Source: Microthyrium microscopicum
Taxonomy: Eukaryota > Ascomycota > Dothideomycetes > Microthyriales > Microthyriaceae
DNA: 64,000 bases
Reading direction: 5' to 3'
NCBI GenBank assembly: GCA_010405405.1
Contig: MU004244.1
Coordinates: 251,895-315,894 of the forward strand
Shown here: piece after piece, positions 49,517 to 61,651 of the stretch
Layout of the letters: each line of letters starts with the position of its first letter
Numbering within the stretch: the stretch's first letter is position 1
Program-made: the position numbers and the translations under genes
The notes under the pieces: model-generated
Seen by the model: only the letters and a program-made list of their open reading frames with translations
Database searches by the model: none
What the model was told of the DNA's origin: nothing

Positions 49517-49897
49517 TCAAACGAGAGGCGGAGGGGGAGGGGGAGGGGGAGGTGGAGGCTGTCCATCTTTGCCAAGGTAACTTTCGGGAACATATGATTT
49601 GCTGGCTGCAGTCAAATTGGCCTTTGTCTCGTGGAATTTCTTGGTAAGCTCCTGCGAGGATTTATAATTCGCCATCTGCAGCTCTTGGGTCGCTTCGTCC
49701 GCTGCCACGACAGGGCTGGCCCCGTGGGCAGTCAAGGCAGGCTTCGGCATGTGCGGCTTTGTGTAATGTTTGCCCGTAGAGTATTTGATGTACTCCTTCG
49801 GGTTCATCCCCATCCCTATGGCCTGGAGTAACGCTGCAGCCGTTGGGGGAAATGTAAGATTGCCGACATGTAAGGCTCCAGGATTGTTAGGGTCTTC
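49517..49897 (-). CDS. In-frame coding-like extension after the E2 stop codon
   Basis: Immediately after the UAG of the large E2 gene the same frame stays open for 126 codons. It starts EDPNNPGALHVGNLTFPP and contains GMNPKEYIKYSTGKHY and a helical segment, then ends in a run of eleven prolines. It looks like real protein. Either a 48-nt GT..AG stretch at 49898-49945 is an intron (GTGGGC..TCTAG) that removes the UAG and keeps frame, or the UAG is read through, or this is a separate small gene starting at the ATG at 49813 or an unseen exon. The first option is the simplest. Confidence 0.55.
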   Translation of the reverse strand, partial: EDPNNPGALHVGNLTFPPTAAALLQAIGMGMNPKEYIKYSTGKHYTKPHMPKPALTAHGASPVVAADEATQELQMANYKSSQELTKKFHETKANLTAASKSYVPESYLGKDGQPPPPPPPPPPPLV

Positions 49898-52800
49898 CTA
49901 GACCTCCTCATCTTCCAGACCCTCTTCTTCATCAGAAATGCCCACCATAGACTCCTCACCCTCTTCATCCTCAGGATCATACCCGCGGCCTTTTTTGCTG
50001 GAAGGTGTACTCGACTTCATGATATGTGCCTGATACATTTCGTCCAGCTCATGCTCTGGAATGCGATTCTGCACGTACTTGGCCAGCGCTTCAGCGAGCT
50101 GATCTACGACCTTTGCCATTGAACGATGTTCCCGCTTGGTACGTCCCATGTGGCTAGGATGTGGTACGCCAGGGGGGTGCGCCATGCTGGCCATCATATG
50201 TGGTGGTAAACCGGCCATGAGATGAGGCGGCATACTCGAGAACGGTTGAGAGTGCATCATCATATTATGTTGTGCTTGCGCTTGCAGTTGTGATAGTTCC
50301 AGAGCCTTTTGATGCTGTTGCATAGCAAGCATCTCCTGATCATGCAGCGCTTGCAGCTTTTGCTGGTGTACTTGCTTTTGGTGCAATAATGCTTGCTTTT
50401 CGGCAACTTGAGCTGCAGTGTTAGGCTCTTGAATAGAATTCCCCATGGATGTTGCAAGTGGTGTAGTTGGATTTGGGCTGATAGAAGCGTTGGAATTGTT
50501 ACTGTCCGATTTGGCTGGATTAGCAACAGGAACGAATCCTTGAACCTCCTCATTGAACTCTAGGTATATCTGCGCACCGGGTGTTGTATCGAGTACGGCG
50601 TTAGGTGGACCGTGGTACCACTGAGAATCCAAGTGCCCAAGCGGTTTTACGGGCAGTACCTGATGATAGAAAGGCCAAATATTGACCATGTCTACAGGTG
50701 CTGCCTGGACGATCTTTTTCCATCGGTCGATTGTGTGGGACTCGTCCTGAGCACTCATGCCAAGGATTTTGGTCAACTCTTCCCAGGACAGGCGAGGCGG
50801 TGGACGGTTTGCCAACTGCACAACCTGCGATCTCCAAGAAAGGATATGTGCTGGTAAAGTGTTTTGTATAGCTAAAGGAAAGGCTTCCGGCCAAAGAGGA
50901 AAATCCGAAGCGACGAGTTGACTGATTGACTGTGGTTTGATTTCTGGGGAATCCACAGATTTCGAGGATGAACTCGAAGAGTGTTTGTTGACTTTATCTT
51001 TCATCTGTCCCCACTTAGCAACAACTTTATCCTTGAACTTGGAAGGCTCAGGTGTCGTGGAACCCTGTATAGTTGCATATACATGAGCAGGTAAGACACT
51101 ATCAGGGTGATAAGGCCCTGTTTTTGATCCTGATTTCATTGCCTGACTGCTTTCACTGCCTTGCAAGACAGAATGTGGCGGCATACCGGTTGCTGTTGAT
51201 ATTCCGTTTCCAGAAGTGGACACGGTGGGATTCACAGTCCCATTGCCATGGATCGGCGCATTGTGATTTGGAATTGGAGGAGCGCTATAACCACTGTGCA
51301 TTGCGGCAGGAGACTGGTGCGGTTGGCCATGAGACCAGGCATACTGAAAAGTAGGATTCGTAGGTTGTTGCCACATCGAGAAGTCCAGATAATGCGAAGC
51401 TTGACTGTCAAGATGTTGTTTGTTCCAATCTTCGAGATTCATGGGTTCTGGGCTGGCACTGTAGAAATGTGGCTGTAAAGACTGAGGCGCTTGACCCTGG
51501 AAAGGTTGAGTTGGATAACCTTTGGGCATTATTTGTCCAGCCACCGGTGATTGGGAAGCTGCGGGAAAGCCAGCGAGCTTTGCATCACCAATCTTGGATG
51601 CTAGCTTCTGGCTCGGTTGGGCATTTTCTGTAGTTTTCGATTTAGACGAGGTCATCTTTTTGAGTGTTTTAGTTAAGGTGCTAGAGGCAGAGTGTACTCC
51701 TTGAAGAATAGTCGGCGCTATTGTAGGGGGTCCTGGCGGCCGAGGAGGTCTCAATGAAGCATCTTTCGCATCTTTCGCCCATCGATTTGCTGTGTAGATG
51801 ATACGATCTGTGTTGGTCAAGAAATGCTTCTCAAGCACGTCTGTCCATATACTCTTGGAACCATCGACAAGGACTTTGGCCCAAGGTAGCAGAGCATACT
51901 CAACAGTCAAATGTCGAATATTATGATTGTATTTGAAAGACGCTTCGGATCCAACATGATGTTCTCGACCAGGTTCGTTGCACCACGGCTCTTCGCATAG
52001 TACCATGGACTGTAACGAGACGAATATTTGGAGCATTGTGGAGACATTGGGTCGCCACGGCTCTCCAGACCATGTTCCCAACAAACTCAAGCAAACCTTG
52101 CCATCCCGGTAGAGATTGGGATTGAAGTGCGCTTGTCCACCTCCCGTTGTTTTGAACTTGACCTTTGGAGGTGAGGCTGGATAGTTGGCCGGACAGATAA
52201 TGTCAAATTCAAACAATCCATTTTCATAAGGAGTTCCCATTGGACCAACAATCAAGCATTTTAGGACGTCAACCCGCGACGATGCATATCGTACATATAC
52301 TCCCGACGGAAGTGCTGTCTGCATTGAAGTGATTTCCATGACCAATGCCTTCATTCGTCCTCGAGCAACGGTTATCGCAACCTCAGCTTCACTTTTGAAG
52401 TTATGAGTTGCCAAGATATCCTGGTCTGAGACTTCTGCAATGCAGTTTTCCCGGTGCCACTCGATGTGCTCGAGATCGAACGATGTTTTGTCCTCCGGGC
52501 CTCCCACCGTCGGAACCTGAGATTGTGAGGATGGCGAAATTGGAGTACCAATGGCACTATTTGCTCGCAGGTAATCGTTCAGTTCCATGATACGTTCACA
52601 AATGTAGACAGTTTCCTGAGTGTCCTCATCTAGCTCAAGAGCATAAGTTCTCGCTTGTCGAGCAAATGCATCGGCTTGTCTCGCCAAGGTCTTCATGATA
52701 TTTGAAATGCTCTGGTACTTGTCCTCGTCATTCTCTGCCTGTAGAGGTTTTGTCAAGGAAATCAACTCTCCATGGGACAAGCCTAGGAGGCCGGAGGACT

Positions 52801-54370
52801 CAGAGTATGACACTCGCTCTTCGTAGAGCGCTCGAGCTGTAGCAGGATGGTCCAATATGTGTGTGACGAAGGTTATGAGTGTATTATACAACCCTCTGCG
52901 TGTGGATATATTTTCGATGGAATCGTTTCGTAGGAGTTCCGCTACCGTATCAAGTACTGCCGATCGGCGCAGCATTGCCATTAGAAACTCCGCGCCAGGC
53001 TGACAGTCATAATCTGTAGAGGATGTAATGCTTGGAAGGGCGTGTCCCAGAACTGTGAAAAGTCGATTTGGGCGATCATCCTTGCTGTTTACCGCTGTTG
53101 GATCATAAGCAGTCTGTGGTTGGCGACCGCGACGATGGTGTTCCCCATATCCAATACCTAATTTCAGTTTGGCCGACGATCCAGAGGCTCCAGATTTCTT
53201 AACAGTCTCAGAGGACCATGATTTGTCTTTTCGTTGTTCCGTGGTACAAAGCAAAGCCCAGATCATGAAGACACGGCTCTCATCACAATGATATTCCAAG
53301 GTCATATCTTCAAAGGTCGTCGAATTGTTAAGTGAGGGTGCAGCTCCGCAGCCCATGCACACTTCAAATTTGCAATTTCGACATACTATTGTTGATCGAA
53401 ACTTGTAATCCTTGAACCATGTCGTGCTGAGAGATCTGACGAACTGGCTAATGTCATGAATGACTGGTCGTTCGCACTTTGGACATCTACGCTTGTAGAT
53501 TTGCTGCCCGTAATTTTTGATCAGCTCGCAGTCTTGCTGAGATTGAGGTATGAGAGGCTGTGCTGAGCTGTCAAGAGCCATAGCATTGGCGGCATCATAC
53601 TCGGCATCACTTTCTAATTGTAGCAACTTGGCGAGCTCGTGGTCTTTTGATGTCATGTCGATACCAGGAATGGTGTCGGGGTTATAAGATTCATTCGAAG
53701 ACTGACGATCGAGTCGAGTTGCCGCGTCCATAGCCTGGTTAAACTCCTCGTCGTTCTTGAACACATCTTTGTTCCATTCCGAAGACCATTCAGAATTCTC
53801 AAGCTTTTGCTTCTTAGTTGAGGAACTTGAGGATTCTGCCAATGGAGGCTCCGGTTCGGTCTGAGAGTCTAGCATTTCCTGGAGCTGCACCGCGTATTGA
53901 TAATCCTCCTCAATGGAAGTACTCATCGAGCTGTGCTCGCTATTCACGGAGGCGATGGAAGATTTTGGTAATCCCAGATTGAATGTCGTAGGCTCGGGCT
54001 CTGGGGAGGAATCGATAGTGAGATCAACATAGACCTTAGGCTTGGGATCGGATCTAACGACCGCTGGAATCGAAGAATTTCCACCGGGTGTAGCGGGTGT
54101 TGGAGATTTGTGTAAAGATTTGGCGGATGCTGTGTCATTCGGGTGTGTTTGCGTCATGAATTCTTCTTCCTGGGATTTGTTAGTGCGGTGAAAGAAAAGC
54201 CCACCGCGCTTCATGGATGCCATCAAGTGCGCTGGGAGCCATAACGCGCTTTCGTCAAGACGTACCGACATGATGGTTGACTTGGAGCCAACGGTTTCTG
54301 TGCTTGGAGTCCAAGGTGGACCACTATTGTTACTATTGGAGAGCTTCCGCTTCAAATTGCCATTAGCCAT
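49898..54370 (-). CDS. Giant ubiquitin-conjugating (E2) enzyme with zinc-finger region
   Basis: One exon of 1,490 codons from the ATG at 54370. Residues about 296-341 have six Cys in CPKC ... CRNC ... CMGC order, a zinc-binding module. A UBC fold lies at about residues 665-810: PSGVYVRYASSRVDVLKCLI, GTPYENGLFEFDI, YPASPPKVKF, HFNPN (748-752, the HPN position) and the active-site Cys760 in GKVCLSLLGTW. GEPWRPNVSTMLQI follows. The E2 resembles the large BIRC6/UBE2O-like class rather than classical small E2s. The C-terminal 600 residues are Gln/Ser/Pro-rich and end in an acidic run. The frame continues 28 codons upstream without ATG (the first codon is TTG). Probable role: ubiquitin transfer with built-in substrate regions; target unknown. 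Confidence 0.88.
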   Translation of the reverse strand: MANGNLKRKLSNSNNSGPPWTPSTETVGSKSTIMSVRLDESALWLPAHLMASMKRGGLFFHRTNKSQEEEFMTQTHPNDTASAKSLHKSPTPATPGGNSSIPAVVRSDPKPKVYVDLTIDSSPEPEPTTFNLGLPKSSIASVNSEHSSMSTSIEEDYQYAVQLQEMLDSQTEPEPPLAESSSSSTKKQKLENSEWSSEWNKDVFKNDEEFNQAMDAATRLDRQSSNESYNPDTIPGIDMTSKDHELAKLLQLESDAEYDAANAMALDSSAQPLIPQSQQDCELIKNYGQQIYKRRCPKCERPVIHDISQFVRSLSTTWFKDYKFRSTIVCRNCKFEVCMGCGAAPSLNNSTTFEDMTLEYHCDESRVFMIWALLCTTEQRKDKSWSSETVKKSGASGSSAKLKLGIGYGEHHRRGRQPQTAYDPTAVNSKDDRPNRLFTVLGHALPSITSSTDYDCQPGAEFLMAMLRRSAVLDTVAELLRNDSIENISTRRGLYNTLITFVTHILDHPATARALYEERVSYSESSGLLGLSHGELISLTKPLQAENDEDKYQSISNIMKTLARQADAFARQARTYALELDEDTQETVYICERIMELNDYLRANSAIGTPISPSSQSQVPTVGGPEDKTSFDLEHIEWHRENCIAEVSDQDILATHNFKSEAEVAITVARGRMKALVMEITSMQTALPSGVYVRYASSRVDVLKCLIVGPMGTPYENGLFEFDIICPANYPASPPKVKFKTTGGGQAHFNPNLYRDGKVCLSLLGTWSGEPWRPNVSTMLQIFVSLQSMVLCEEPWCNEPGREHHVGSEASFKYNHNIRHLTVEYALLPWAKVLVDGSKSIWTDVLEKHFLTNTDRIIYTANRWAKDAKDASLRPPRPPGPPTIAPTILQGVHSASSTLTKTLKKMTSSKSKTTENAQPSQKLASKIGDAKLAGFPAASQSPVAGQIMPKGYPTQPFQGQAPQSLQPHFYSASPEPMNLEDWNKQHLDSQASHYLDFSMWQQPTNPTFQYAWSHGQPHQSPAAMHSGYSAPPIPNHNAPIHGNGTVNPTVSTSGNGISTATGMPPHSVLQGSESSQAMKSGSKTGPYHPDSVLPAHVYATIQGSTTPEPSKFKDKVVAKWGQMKDKVNKHSSSSSSKSVDSPEIKPQSISQLVASDFPLWPEAFPLAIQNTLPAHILSWRSQVVQLANRPPPRLSWEELTKILGMSAQDESHTIDRWKKIVQAAPVDMVNIWPFYHQVLPVKPLGHLDSQWYHGPPNAVLDTTPGAQIYLEFNEEVQGFVPVANPAKSDSNNSNASISPNPTTPLATSMGNSIQEPNTAAQVAEKQALLHQKQVHQQKLQALHDQEMLAMQQHQKALELSQLQAQAQHNMMMHSQPFSSMPPHLMAGLPPHMMASMAHPPGVPHPSHMGRTKREHRSMAKVVDQLAEALAKYVQNRIPEHELDEMYQAHIMKSSTPSSKKGRGYDPEDEEGEESMVGISDEEEGLEDEEV

Positions 54371-55951
54371 ATCTGACAGTACCTCAGGCTTGTCTGGCAG
54401 ATTGGCGACAAAATATCGCAGGCTCTGAACTAATCTGTTAGTGAAGACTACCAAAATGTGGTATCAAACCCAGAAATGCGATGAAAAAGTAAATGACCAT
54501 TTGGGTGCAAAGTCCCATCGCGCTTCATGGTAGCCATAGATTGCGATGGGAGCCATAAGATGGAATGGTGAAAAGGTGAGATTGATAAAAATGGGACATT
54601 TGCGTACCAAAGTAAGCTCAACAGGCCTGAAAGAGCTGTTCGAGACGAGTTTCGATGTCGTGTCAAGCGTGCAACAACTATATCATGGCTGTTGACGTGC
54701 CAGTAACGGATGATAAATGGCGCAGGCACGGTTTCCAAGGACGTCGAGAGGTGTTCAAAAGAAGTACTGGAGATTTCAAAGTGGGATGACTGACCGGATT
54801 TGGTGACAAGCGGATGAATAGGCTGAACCGGAGTTGGCAGTGGGCAAAGTTGAAGGCGGCTTCTGGCTACCCAGTGAGGGACTGACGTTCAGCAAGGTTG
54901 AATGGGGTGCTGCTAAAGTGAGAGATCAAGTCTGCGGTATTAAGATTGAGTATCGAAGAATAAATTAGTGGGAGGTTGATTAAAGAGCGGGCGGTTGGAG
55001 GATTTGATGAAGATGAGTCTCAGAGGATTGGTTTGCTTGCTTGCTGGCTGTCTCATGGGGCGATACGGTAGGCAGGCTGCAGTTGGCAGGTGCAGGAGGG
55101 GTGTCACTTCCTCAAGCTGCGATCAATGCTGGTAGCTACTACCTGTTATCAAGGTAAAGTAGCTAATGAGGCAGACTTGAGGTGCAAGATCAATTATAGA
55201 AAGCAGCATTCGAGAGGGTTGGGAGGATCACCAAGTGGAGAAGGCCAGCGCATAATAGAGATGCTATCAGGATGGATCACAGATGAGGTTAAGAGCATGA
55301 GGGGTCGCAACCGAATCACAGACCAGTCAGTTCCAGATCAGGCTGAACTGATCCAACCTTATTATGCACTTGTTACGCTGTCAACCTTGGGGGTTTTCTG
55401 CTTTTATCAGAGAATTAATAACAGCTTGAAAACTCATCCCAATGTTTATGTATCTTGACTCCCAACGCATTCAATAAGAAATCGAGCGTTTCATGCACTT
55501 GATGGGAAACACAGTCCATAGTAATAAAGCGTAGCAGATGGTAGACATCACACTTGATGGTGGCGTGCTGATGATTTGTCGTCTGGTTGACTGCCTCAGA
55601 TATTAACAATAGAACAAAATACCGTAGTAGGTACAATTTTAGGTATTCAGTTTTTACGAAAGAGTGATGGCTATCATCGTCGTTGAGGGGATGGCCTTCC
55701 ATTTATTCTACGAAGCATGATCCTGGTCATCCTGGTCATTGGTCGTAGCTCATCGAAGTCCGGGAAGACTAGCCCATAAAAGCTAGCTGCATGTTCGCGC
55801 CTGCCTGACGTGCCGGGCACTCAGGCTAAAACGTCATCCCTGCAACTTTAAACATTGACCGCGGGTGTAAACAAAACAATCGGAAACAGACACTTTGTGA
55901 TATTTCTCCATCGCGAACCCATACTGACCCCACAGCATTCCAACAATAAAC
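54371..55951. other. Intergenic between divergent E2 and SMC2 genes
   Basis: About 1.6 kb. It includes a diverged copy of an E2-coding segment (54514-54558). The rest shows nothing recognisable. Both promoters lie here. Confidence 0.55.
54514..54558 (-). repeat. Diverged duplicate of an E2-coding segment
   Basis: Matches 54200-54244 in the same orientation at 38 of 45 positions by eye. The minus-strand peptide here (LWLPSQSMATMKRDG) resembles the E2 N-terminal LWLPAHLMASMKRGG, and similarity continues into LLFHR versus LFFHR. No function assigned. Confidence 0.7.
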
Positions 55952-58900
55952 ATGAGGGTCATAGAGGTTGTCATAGACGGCTTCAAGTCGTACGCCGTTC
56001 GTACTGTTATTTCAGGATGGTATGTCTTGCCCCAGCGCCTGCGCACTCGCCCAGTGAGTAGACTGACACGATCATAGGGATGAAAGCTTCAACTCCATCA
56101 CCGGGCTCAACGGCTCCGGCAAGTCCAACATTCTCGATGCCATATGCTTCGTGCTCGGCATCACGAACATGAGCACCGTCCGCGCTCAGAACCTTCAAGA
56201 TCTTATATATAAACGCGGTCAAGCTGGCGTCACGAAAGCCTCCGTAACCATCGTCTTTGACAATCGCGACAAGGCGAAATCACCCATCGGTTTCGAGGAA
56301 TACGCGCAGATTTCGGTGACGCGTCAGATCGTGCTTGGTGGCACGTCCAAATACTTGATCAATGGCCATCGCGCGCAGCAACAGACTGTGCAGAACCTGT
56401 TCCAAAGTGTCCAGCTCAACATCAACAACCCCAATTTCTTGATTATGCAGGGTCGTATCACAAAGGTGCTCAACATGAAGCCCGTTGAGATTTTGGCCAT
56501 GATTGAGGAGGCTGCTGGTACGCGCATGTACGAGGATCGGAGAGACAAAGCGTTGAAAAATATGGCAAAGAAGGAGCTCAAAGTACAAGAGATTGCGAGC
56601 TTGCTCAAGGACGAGATAGACCCCAAACTTGATAAATTACGGCAGGAGAAACGCGCTTTTCTTGACTTTCAACAAACACAATCCGATATGGAGCGATTAA
56701 CCAAGTTAGTTGTTGCCTACGACTACGTCCGCGGAACCGAGAAGCAACAACAAGCGATCGAGCAATTGGAGGCGCAAAAGCAACGGGAAAAAGATCTTGA
56801 AGAATCTGCTATACGGCTCAAGAACGAGATTGAACTACTGCACGAAGATATCAAGAAAATCAAAGCTGAGCGCGAAAAGGAGCTTCGCAAAGGTGGCAAG
56901 TTCCAAGCATTGGAGGAAGAAGTCAAAGCCCATTCACATGAGATTGTCCGTCTCACAACATCAATCGACCTCAAGAAAGCAAGTCTTTCAGAAGAGGAAG
57001 AGAAAAGATCCAGAGTGCAGGCCAGTATAAAAGAGCTCGAAGCGCAACTTACACAAAAGAAGTCACACCACGAAGCTATCCAGCAACAATATGACGCCGC
57101 CCACACCGACGTCGCGAAGCAAACCGAGGAATACGAGACGAAAGAAGAGCTCTACCAAAGTCTCCAAACTGGTGTTGCTTCACAGGAAGGTCAAGAAGGT
57201 GGTTACCACGGCCAACTTCAAGACGCCAAAAGCCGCGCCTCCACAGCCTCAACAGAGCAAGAACAAGCCAAACTCAAGATCACTCATCTCGAAAAGCAAA
57301 TCAAAGAGGAAGAGCCCAAAGCCAAGAAAGCGAAAGAGCAAAATGCCGGCCTTTCCAAAGAAATGGAGACCCTCAAAGCACAAGCTAAGAAACTCGAAAA
57401 GGATCTCTCAAAACTTGGGTTTGAGCCTGGCCAAGAAGAAGACATGCAAAAGGAAGAATCTACACTCCAGAAACGCATTCGCGAGCTACGCGAGCAAGCA
57501 GACGGACTAAAGCGCAAGGTCGCAAATATTGACTTTTCTTACACCGACCCAAGCCCCAACTTTGATCGCTCAACTGTGAAGGGCCTAGTCGCTCAGCTCT
57601 TCACACTCGAGAAGGCACACTTACGCGCCGGCACGGCTCTTGAAATCTGCGCAGGCGGCAGATTATACAACGTGGTTGTCGATAAGGCTGCCACTGGCAC
57701 ACAGTTACTGCAAAATGGCAAGCTCCGCAAACGTGTAACAATCATTCCGCTTGACAAGATTGCAGCTTTCCGCGCTTCGTCAGAGAAGGTTGGCGCAGCT
57801 CAGAATTTGGCACCGGGCAAAGTTGATCTGGCCTTGTCACTGGTTGGCTTCGAAGACGAGGTAAACGCGGCCATGGAGTATGTGTTCGGCTCAACACTCA
57901 TCTGTGATGATGCCGAGACCGCAAAGAAAGTCACCTTTGATCCAGCTGTGCGGATGAAGAGCGTCACGCTCGAAGGAGATGTATATGATCCGGCAGGCAC
58001 ACTCTCTGGTGGCAGTGCGCCGCAGAGCAGTGGTGTGCTTGTGACATTACAGAAACTCAACGAGATTACTTCAGAGCTTACGACTAAGGAGCGTGCTTTG
58101 GGACTTTTGCAGTCGACTATGGCACGAGAGAAGAAGAAGCTAGATGGTGCCAGACAGATCAAGCAAGAGCTCGATCTAAAAGAGCATGAAATCAAACTTG
58201 CTGAGCAGCAGATTTCTTCCAACTCAGCCACCACTATCATCCAGGCTGTCGAGGAGATGAAATCGACCATCGCACAGCTCAAAGAAAGCATTTCAGACGC
58301 CAAAGCCCGCCACGCCGAAGCCATCAAAGACGTCAAGCGCATCGAGCGCGATATGAGCGAGTTCAATAACAACAAGGGTAGCAAACTTGCCGAATTGAAA
58401 TCCTCCTTGGACAAGCTTAAAAAGGCCCTCACCAAAAGCAACGCCTCCATCAAACCTCTCCAGCAAGAAATGCGTGAAGCCATGGTCGATGCCGAGCAAT
58501 GCGGCGGTGACCTGGCCTCGGCCCAAGAACAACTGCAAGACTGCGATGTCACCCTAACAGCGCAGAACGACGAAATCAACAGCCTGGTAGCCGAGCAAAG
58601 CCGGACGAAAGAAGCACACGACTATGCTCAAGCAAGCCTTGAAGAAGAACAGGCTAAGCTCTCCTGCTTCGACGACGAGCTCCAATCCCTCGAAAGCGCC
58701 ATCCGCAGCAAAAACGCCACCATCACCGAAGAATCCCTCGAGCAGCAAAAACTCGGGCATACCGTTGACAAGCTCACGAAAGAGCAGGCCTCCGCCACTC
58801 AACTCCTAGCCTCCCTCCACAAAGAACACGACTGGATCGCCGACGAAGCAGACCAATTCGGTCGCGCCGGCACACCATACCACTTTGGCGCTCAAAACAT

Positions 58901-59599
58901 GGGCGAGTGTCGAGCCTCCCTCAAGAACGTGTTGGAGCGCGTACAAGGCATGAAGAAGAAAATCAATCCCAAAGTCATGAACATGATTGATAATGTGGAG
59001 AAGAAAGAGGCATCGCTCAAGAATAAGATGCGCACAGTCATTCGTGATAAGAAGAAGATCGAGGAGACTATCGAAGAGCTTGATCGATATAAGAAGGATG
59101 CATTGCATAAGACCTGGGAAAAGGTCAATGGGGACTTTGGCCAGATATTCAATGAGCTGCTGCCGGGCAGTTTTGCGAAGTTGGATCCGCCGGAGAATAA
59201 GGAGATTAGTGATGGGTTGGAGGTAAAGGTTTCGTTGGGTAAGGTGTGGAAGCAGAGTCTTACGGAACTCAGTGGTGGTCAACGGTAGGTCCTTCTCTTC
59301 CTTTCTCCTCGGGTCATCACACTAACGATGTCAGTTCTCTCATCGCATTATCACTCATCATGGCATTGCTCCAGTTCAAGCCAGCACCCATGTATATTCT
59401 CGATGAGGTCGATGCTGCGCTGGACTTGTCGCACACACAGAACATCGGACGTCTAATCAAGACACGCTTCAAGGGCAGTCAATTTATCGTCGTCAGTTTG
59501 AAGGATGGCATGTTCCAAAACGCCAACCGTATCTTCCGGACGCGCTTTATGGATGGCACAAGTGTGGTGCAAGCTTTGACAGCAGCGGATTTGAAGTAA
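55952..59599 (+). CDS. SMC2: Structural maintenance of chromosomes protein 2, condensin subunit
   Basis: Three exons: 55952-56019, 56078-59284 and 59335-59599, giving 1,179 residues (yeast Smc2 has 1,170). It starts [20 protein letters not shown]. Walker A is GLNGSGKSN at residues 32-40; the ABC signature LSGGQR is at about 1087-1092; Walker B is [12 protein letters not shown] with Asp1115/Glu1116. Two long coiled coils flank the hinge (about residues 510-680, with [16 protein letters not shown] and [18 protein letters not shown]). [21 protein letters not shown] is an SMC2 hallmark. With SMC4 it forms the ATPase core of condensin for mitotic chromosome compaction. The second intron splits the signature Arg codon. 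Confidence 0.97.
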
Positions 59600-61540
59600 T
59601 CTCTGAGTGTAGTAGTAATGATGCATTTTCTGCATGGCGTCTTGGCTGGGCTTGGACATGATGATCGCATGAGTTTATGTTGGGTTGGACATAGTTGGAA
59701 TATGCATATACTTTTTCAAAAGAACCTCTCGTCGTTGCTTTTCCTCGAGGAGTTCGAATGCATTCTTACGGCATGCGGTTGAGTATCCACCCCCTCTTTC
59801 AACTTGATCTTATTCTAGTGATTTGCAATTGGACTGCAGGAGTTTTTGATATGGAAAATCTTTGTGTACTTCAAATGTTAGCGACCTATTGATGCCGTTT
59901 TCACAATTTCGATTTCTCTCCTTGCTTTGTCACAGGCTCTCAACGGACCGAAGAGCGTACCTAATGCTGCTTTTCTCTTCTGCCTTTGCTTGTTCTATTG
60001 AGCAAGCGCTTTCTCGTGTAAATATTTCAATAACCATTGTCGTCCCCTCCATAGATGCCTCATAGGGCAGCTTGAACGAGTCAACGATCCGAGGTTCAAC
60101 CATCCAGCTTGCCATAATGATCGTCGATCTCACAACATTGGTTCAGGTACTCTAGCCACGCGACAGCTCGCGAGGGCGGAAATGTGAGGCAGGAGGTTAC
60201 CGAACCAAACTGTATGCAAATCTAGACGATAACAGGGTCTCTTATCGTTGGATTCTTAACCAACATGTTGAGGGGAGAAGTGATGTTGGTGGTGTTCTAT
60301 TTTTAGCAACCACCATCTTCCCTCCTTTTTCAAGCAACCAACTCCTCCTTTCCATTCGTATATACGGCTAGCGGGGTAAGAGGTGATGATATTACGGTCA
60401 GATCAAAGTTTGAAACAATATCAACAGTTATTTACAAAAGAAATGACAGTCTGGAGATGGAGTTGCGCGTCCTCGCAGCGAGTCGCAGAGCTTTAGGATG
60501 CTTGGCACTGCAGCCCCTTGTTCCTCGGCCAGTTTTGGTGGCTTTCTACTGGTTCTACGTCATATCAAGCATCGCGAACTACCTGTTTGGATCCAAGAGA
60601 TATGCACCAGACTTGGTAGCGTCTGCTCCTACACACGAGGGTTAATGCGCCAAACGCCCGCGCCGCTGCAAGATTGATCTTGTTTAGAGGCCATTCGCCC
60701 TATGAAGATAATGAAGCTGCAGCTACTACACTAGAGCCTCCAAACACTGGAATCCGGCCAGTCAAGCAATCTCATATCATACATATGCATTGTTAAGCTG
60801 CCTTGTTGCGGCGAAGCCTCCTCTGTTCAGGACACTTCAAATTATGCACAGTTGTACGATAACACATGTATGGACCACTAGACTAAAACTCTGCCGACTA
60901 GTCAACCTTACAACTGCTAAGAATTCACAGGGCCCTGGTCCTAACATGATCGCCAGCTTATCTTTCTCTCTGCCTTGGTCACATCCTGGTACACAAGTCA
61001 ACAACATACAACTACATCTCCTGCAAAAAACACAAACACTTCCCGAGCTCAGCTCTCTCCTCTAGCTTTTGCACTTTGAGGGTCGCCGGGACCCGCCTTT
61101 ACAGGTCTGACATTTACTCCGGATATCCTATGTCAAAAGTGGCATAGGAGCCCACTCTTTTACTTAACCTGACAGTCTGAATGGTGAATCAACAACACCA
61201 CACAAGCCAGTATCGGATATTTCTTATCCACTTTGCATAGCTCTTGCTTGGTACCTTGAGCTGTAGAGCTTCAACAACTTCCTGCTGCCAGAGCTATCTT
61301 TGGCGGGAAGGTCCGAAGTAACTTCAAATTCGGCAGCTTCGAACCATACAGACTGGCGCTTCGTCTGGGAAAATCGTGCCTGTTGGACTTTTCGTGGATT
61401 GGACTTTCCACTTTACGAGATCTAGTATCGCAATTTCCCGGATTGTCCTAGAGCTGAATCAAGACTGAAGCCGAAAGCTTGTGAGCTGGTTCGACTACTC
61501 TTCGCATTCATGAAACCTATCCATCAATTCGCACCCTCAG
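59600..61540. other. Intergenic, nothing recognised
   Basis: About 1.9 kb between SMC2 and the thaumatin-like gene, both on the plus strand. Short frames show no motif. CT-rich toward the downstream gene. Confidence 0.5.
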
Positions 61541-61547
61541 TATATAA
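61541..61547 (+). promoter_or_regulatory. TATA box of the thaumatin-like gene
   Basis: TATATAA, 105-110 nt before the start codon, in a position usual for fungal promoters. Confidence 0.5.
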
Positions 61548-61651
61548 TCCTATACATCCCCAAAGATATCCTCCCAACCCTTATCGACCTTATCAACTTT
61601 ACTCTTATCTTTTTCCTGTCTATTGGCGTTCGAGGCGGAAATCCGCTCATC

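Noticed and set aside
54371-54454. E2 start 28 codons upstream
   Set aside because: The first codon is TTG and no credible upstream exon with an ATG joins in frame. An unseen 5' exon is still possible.
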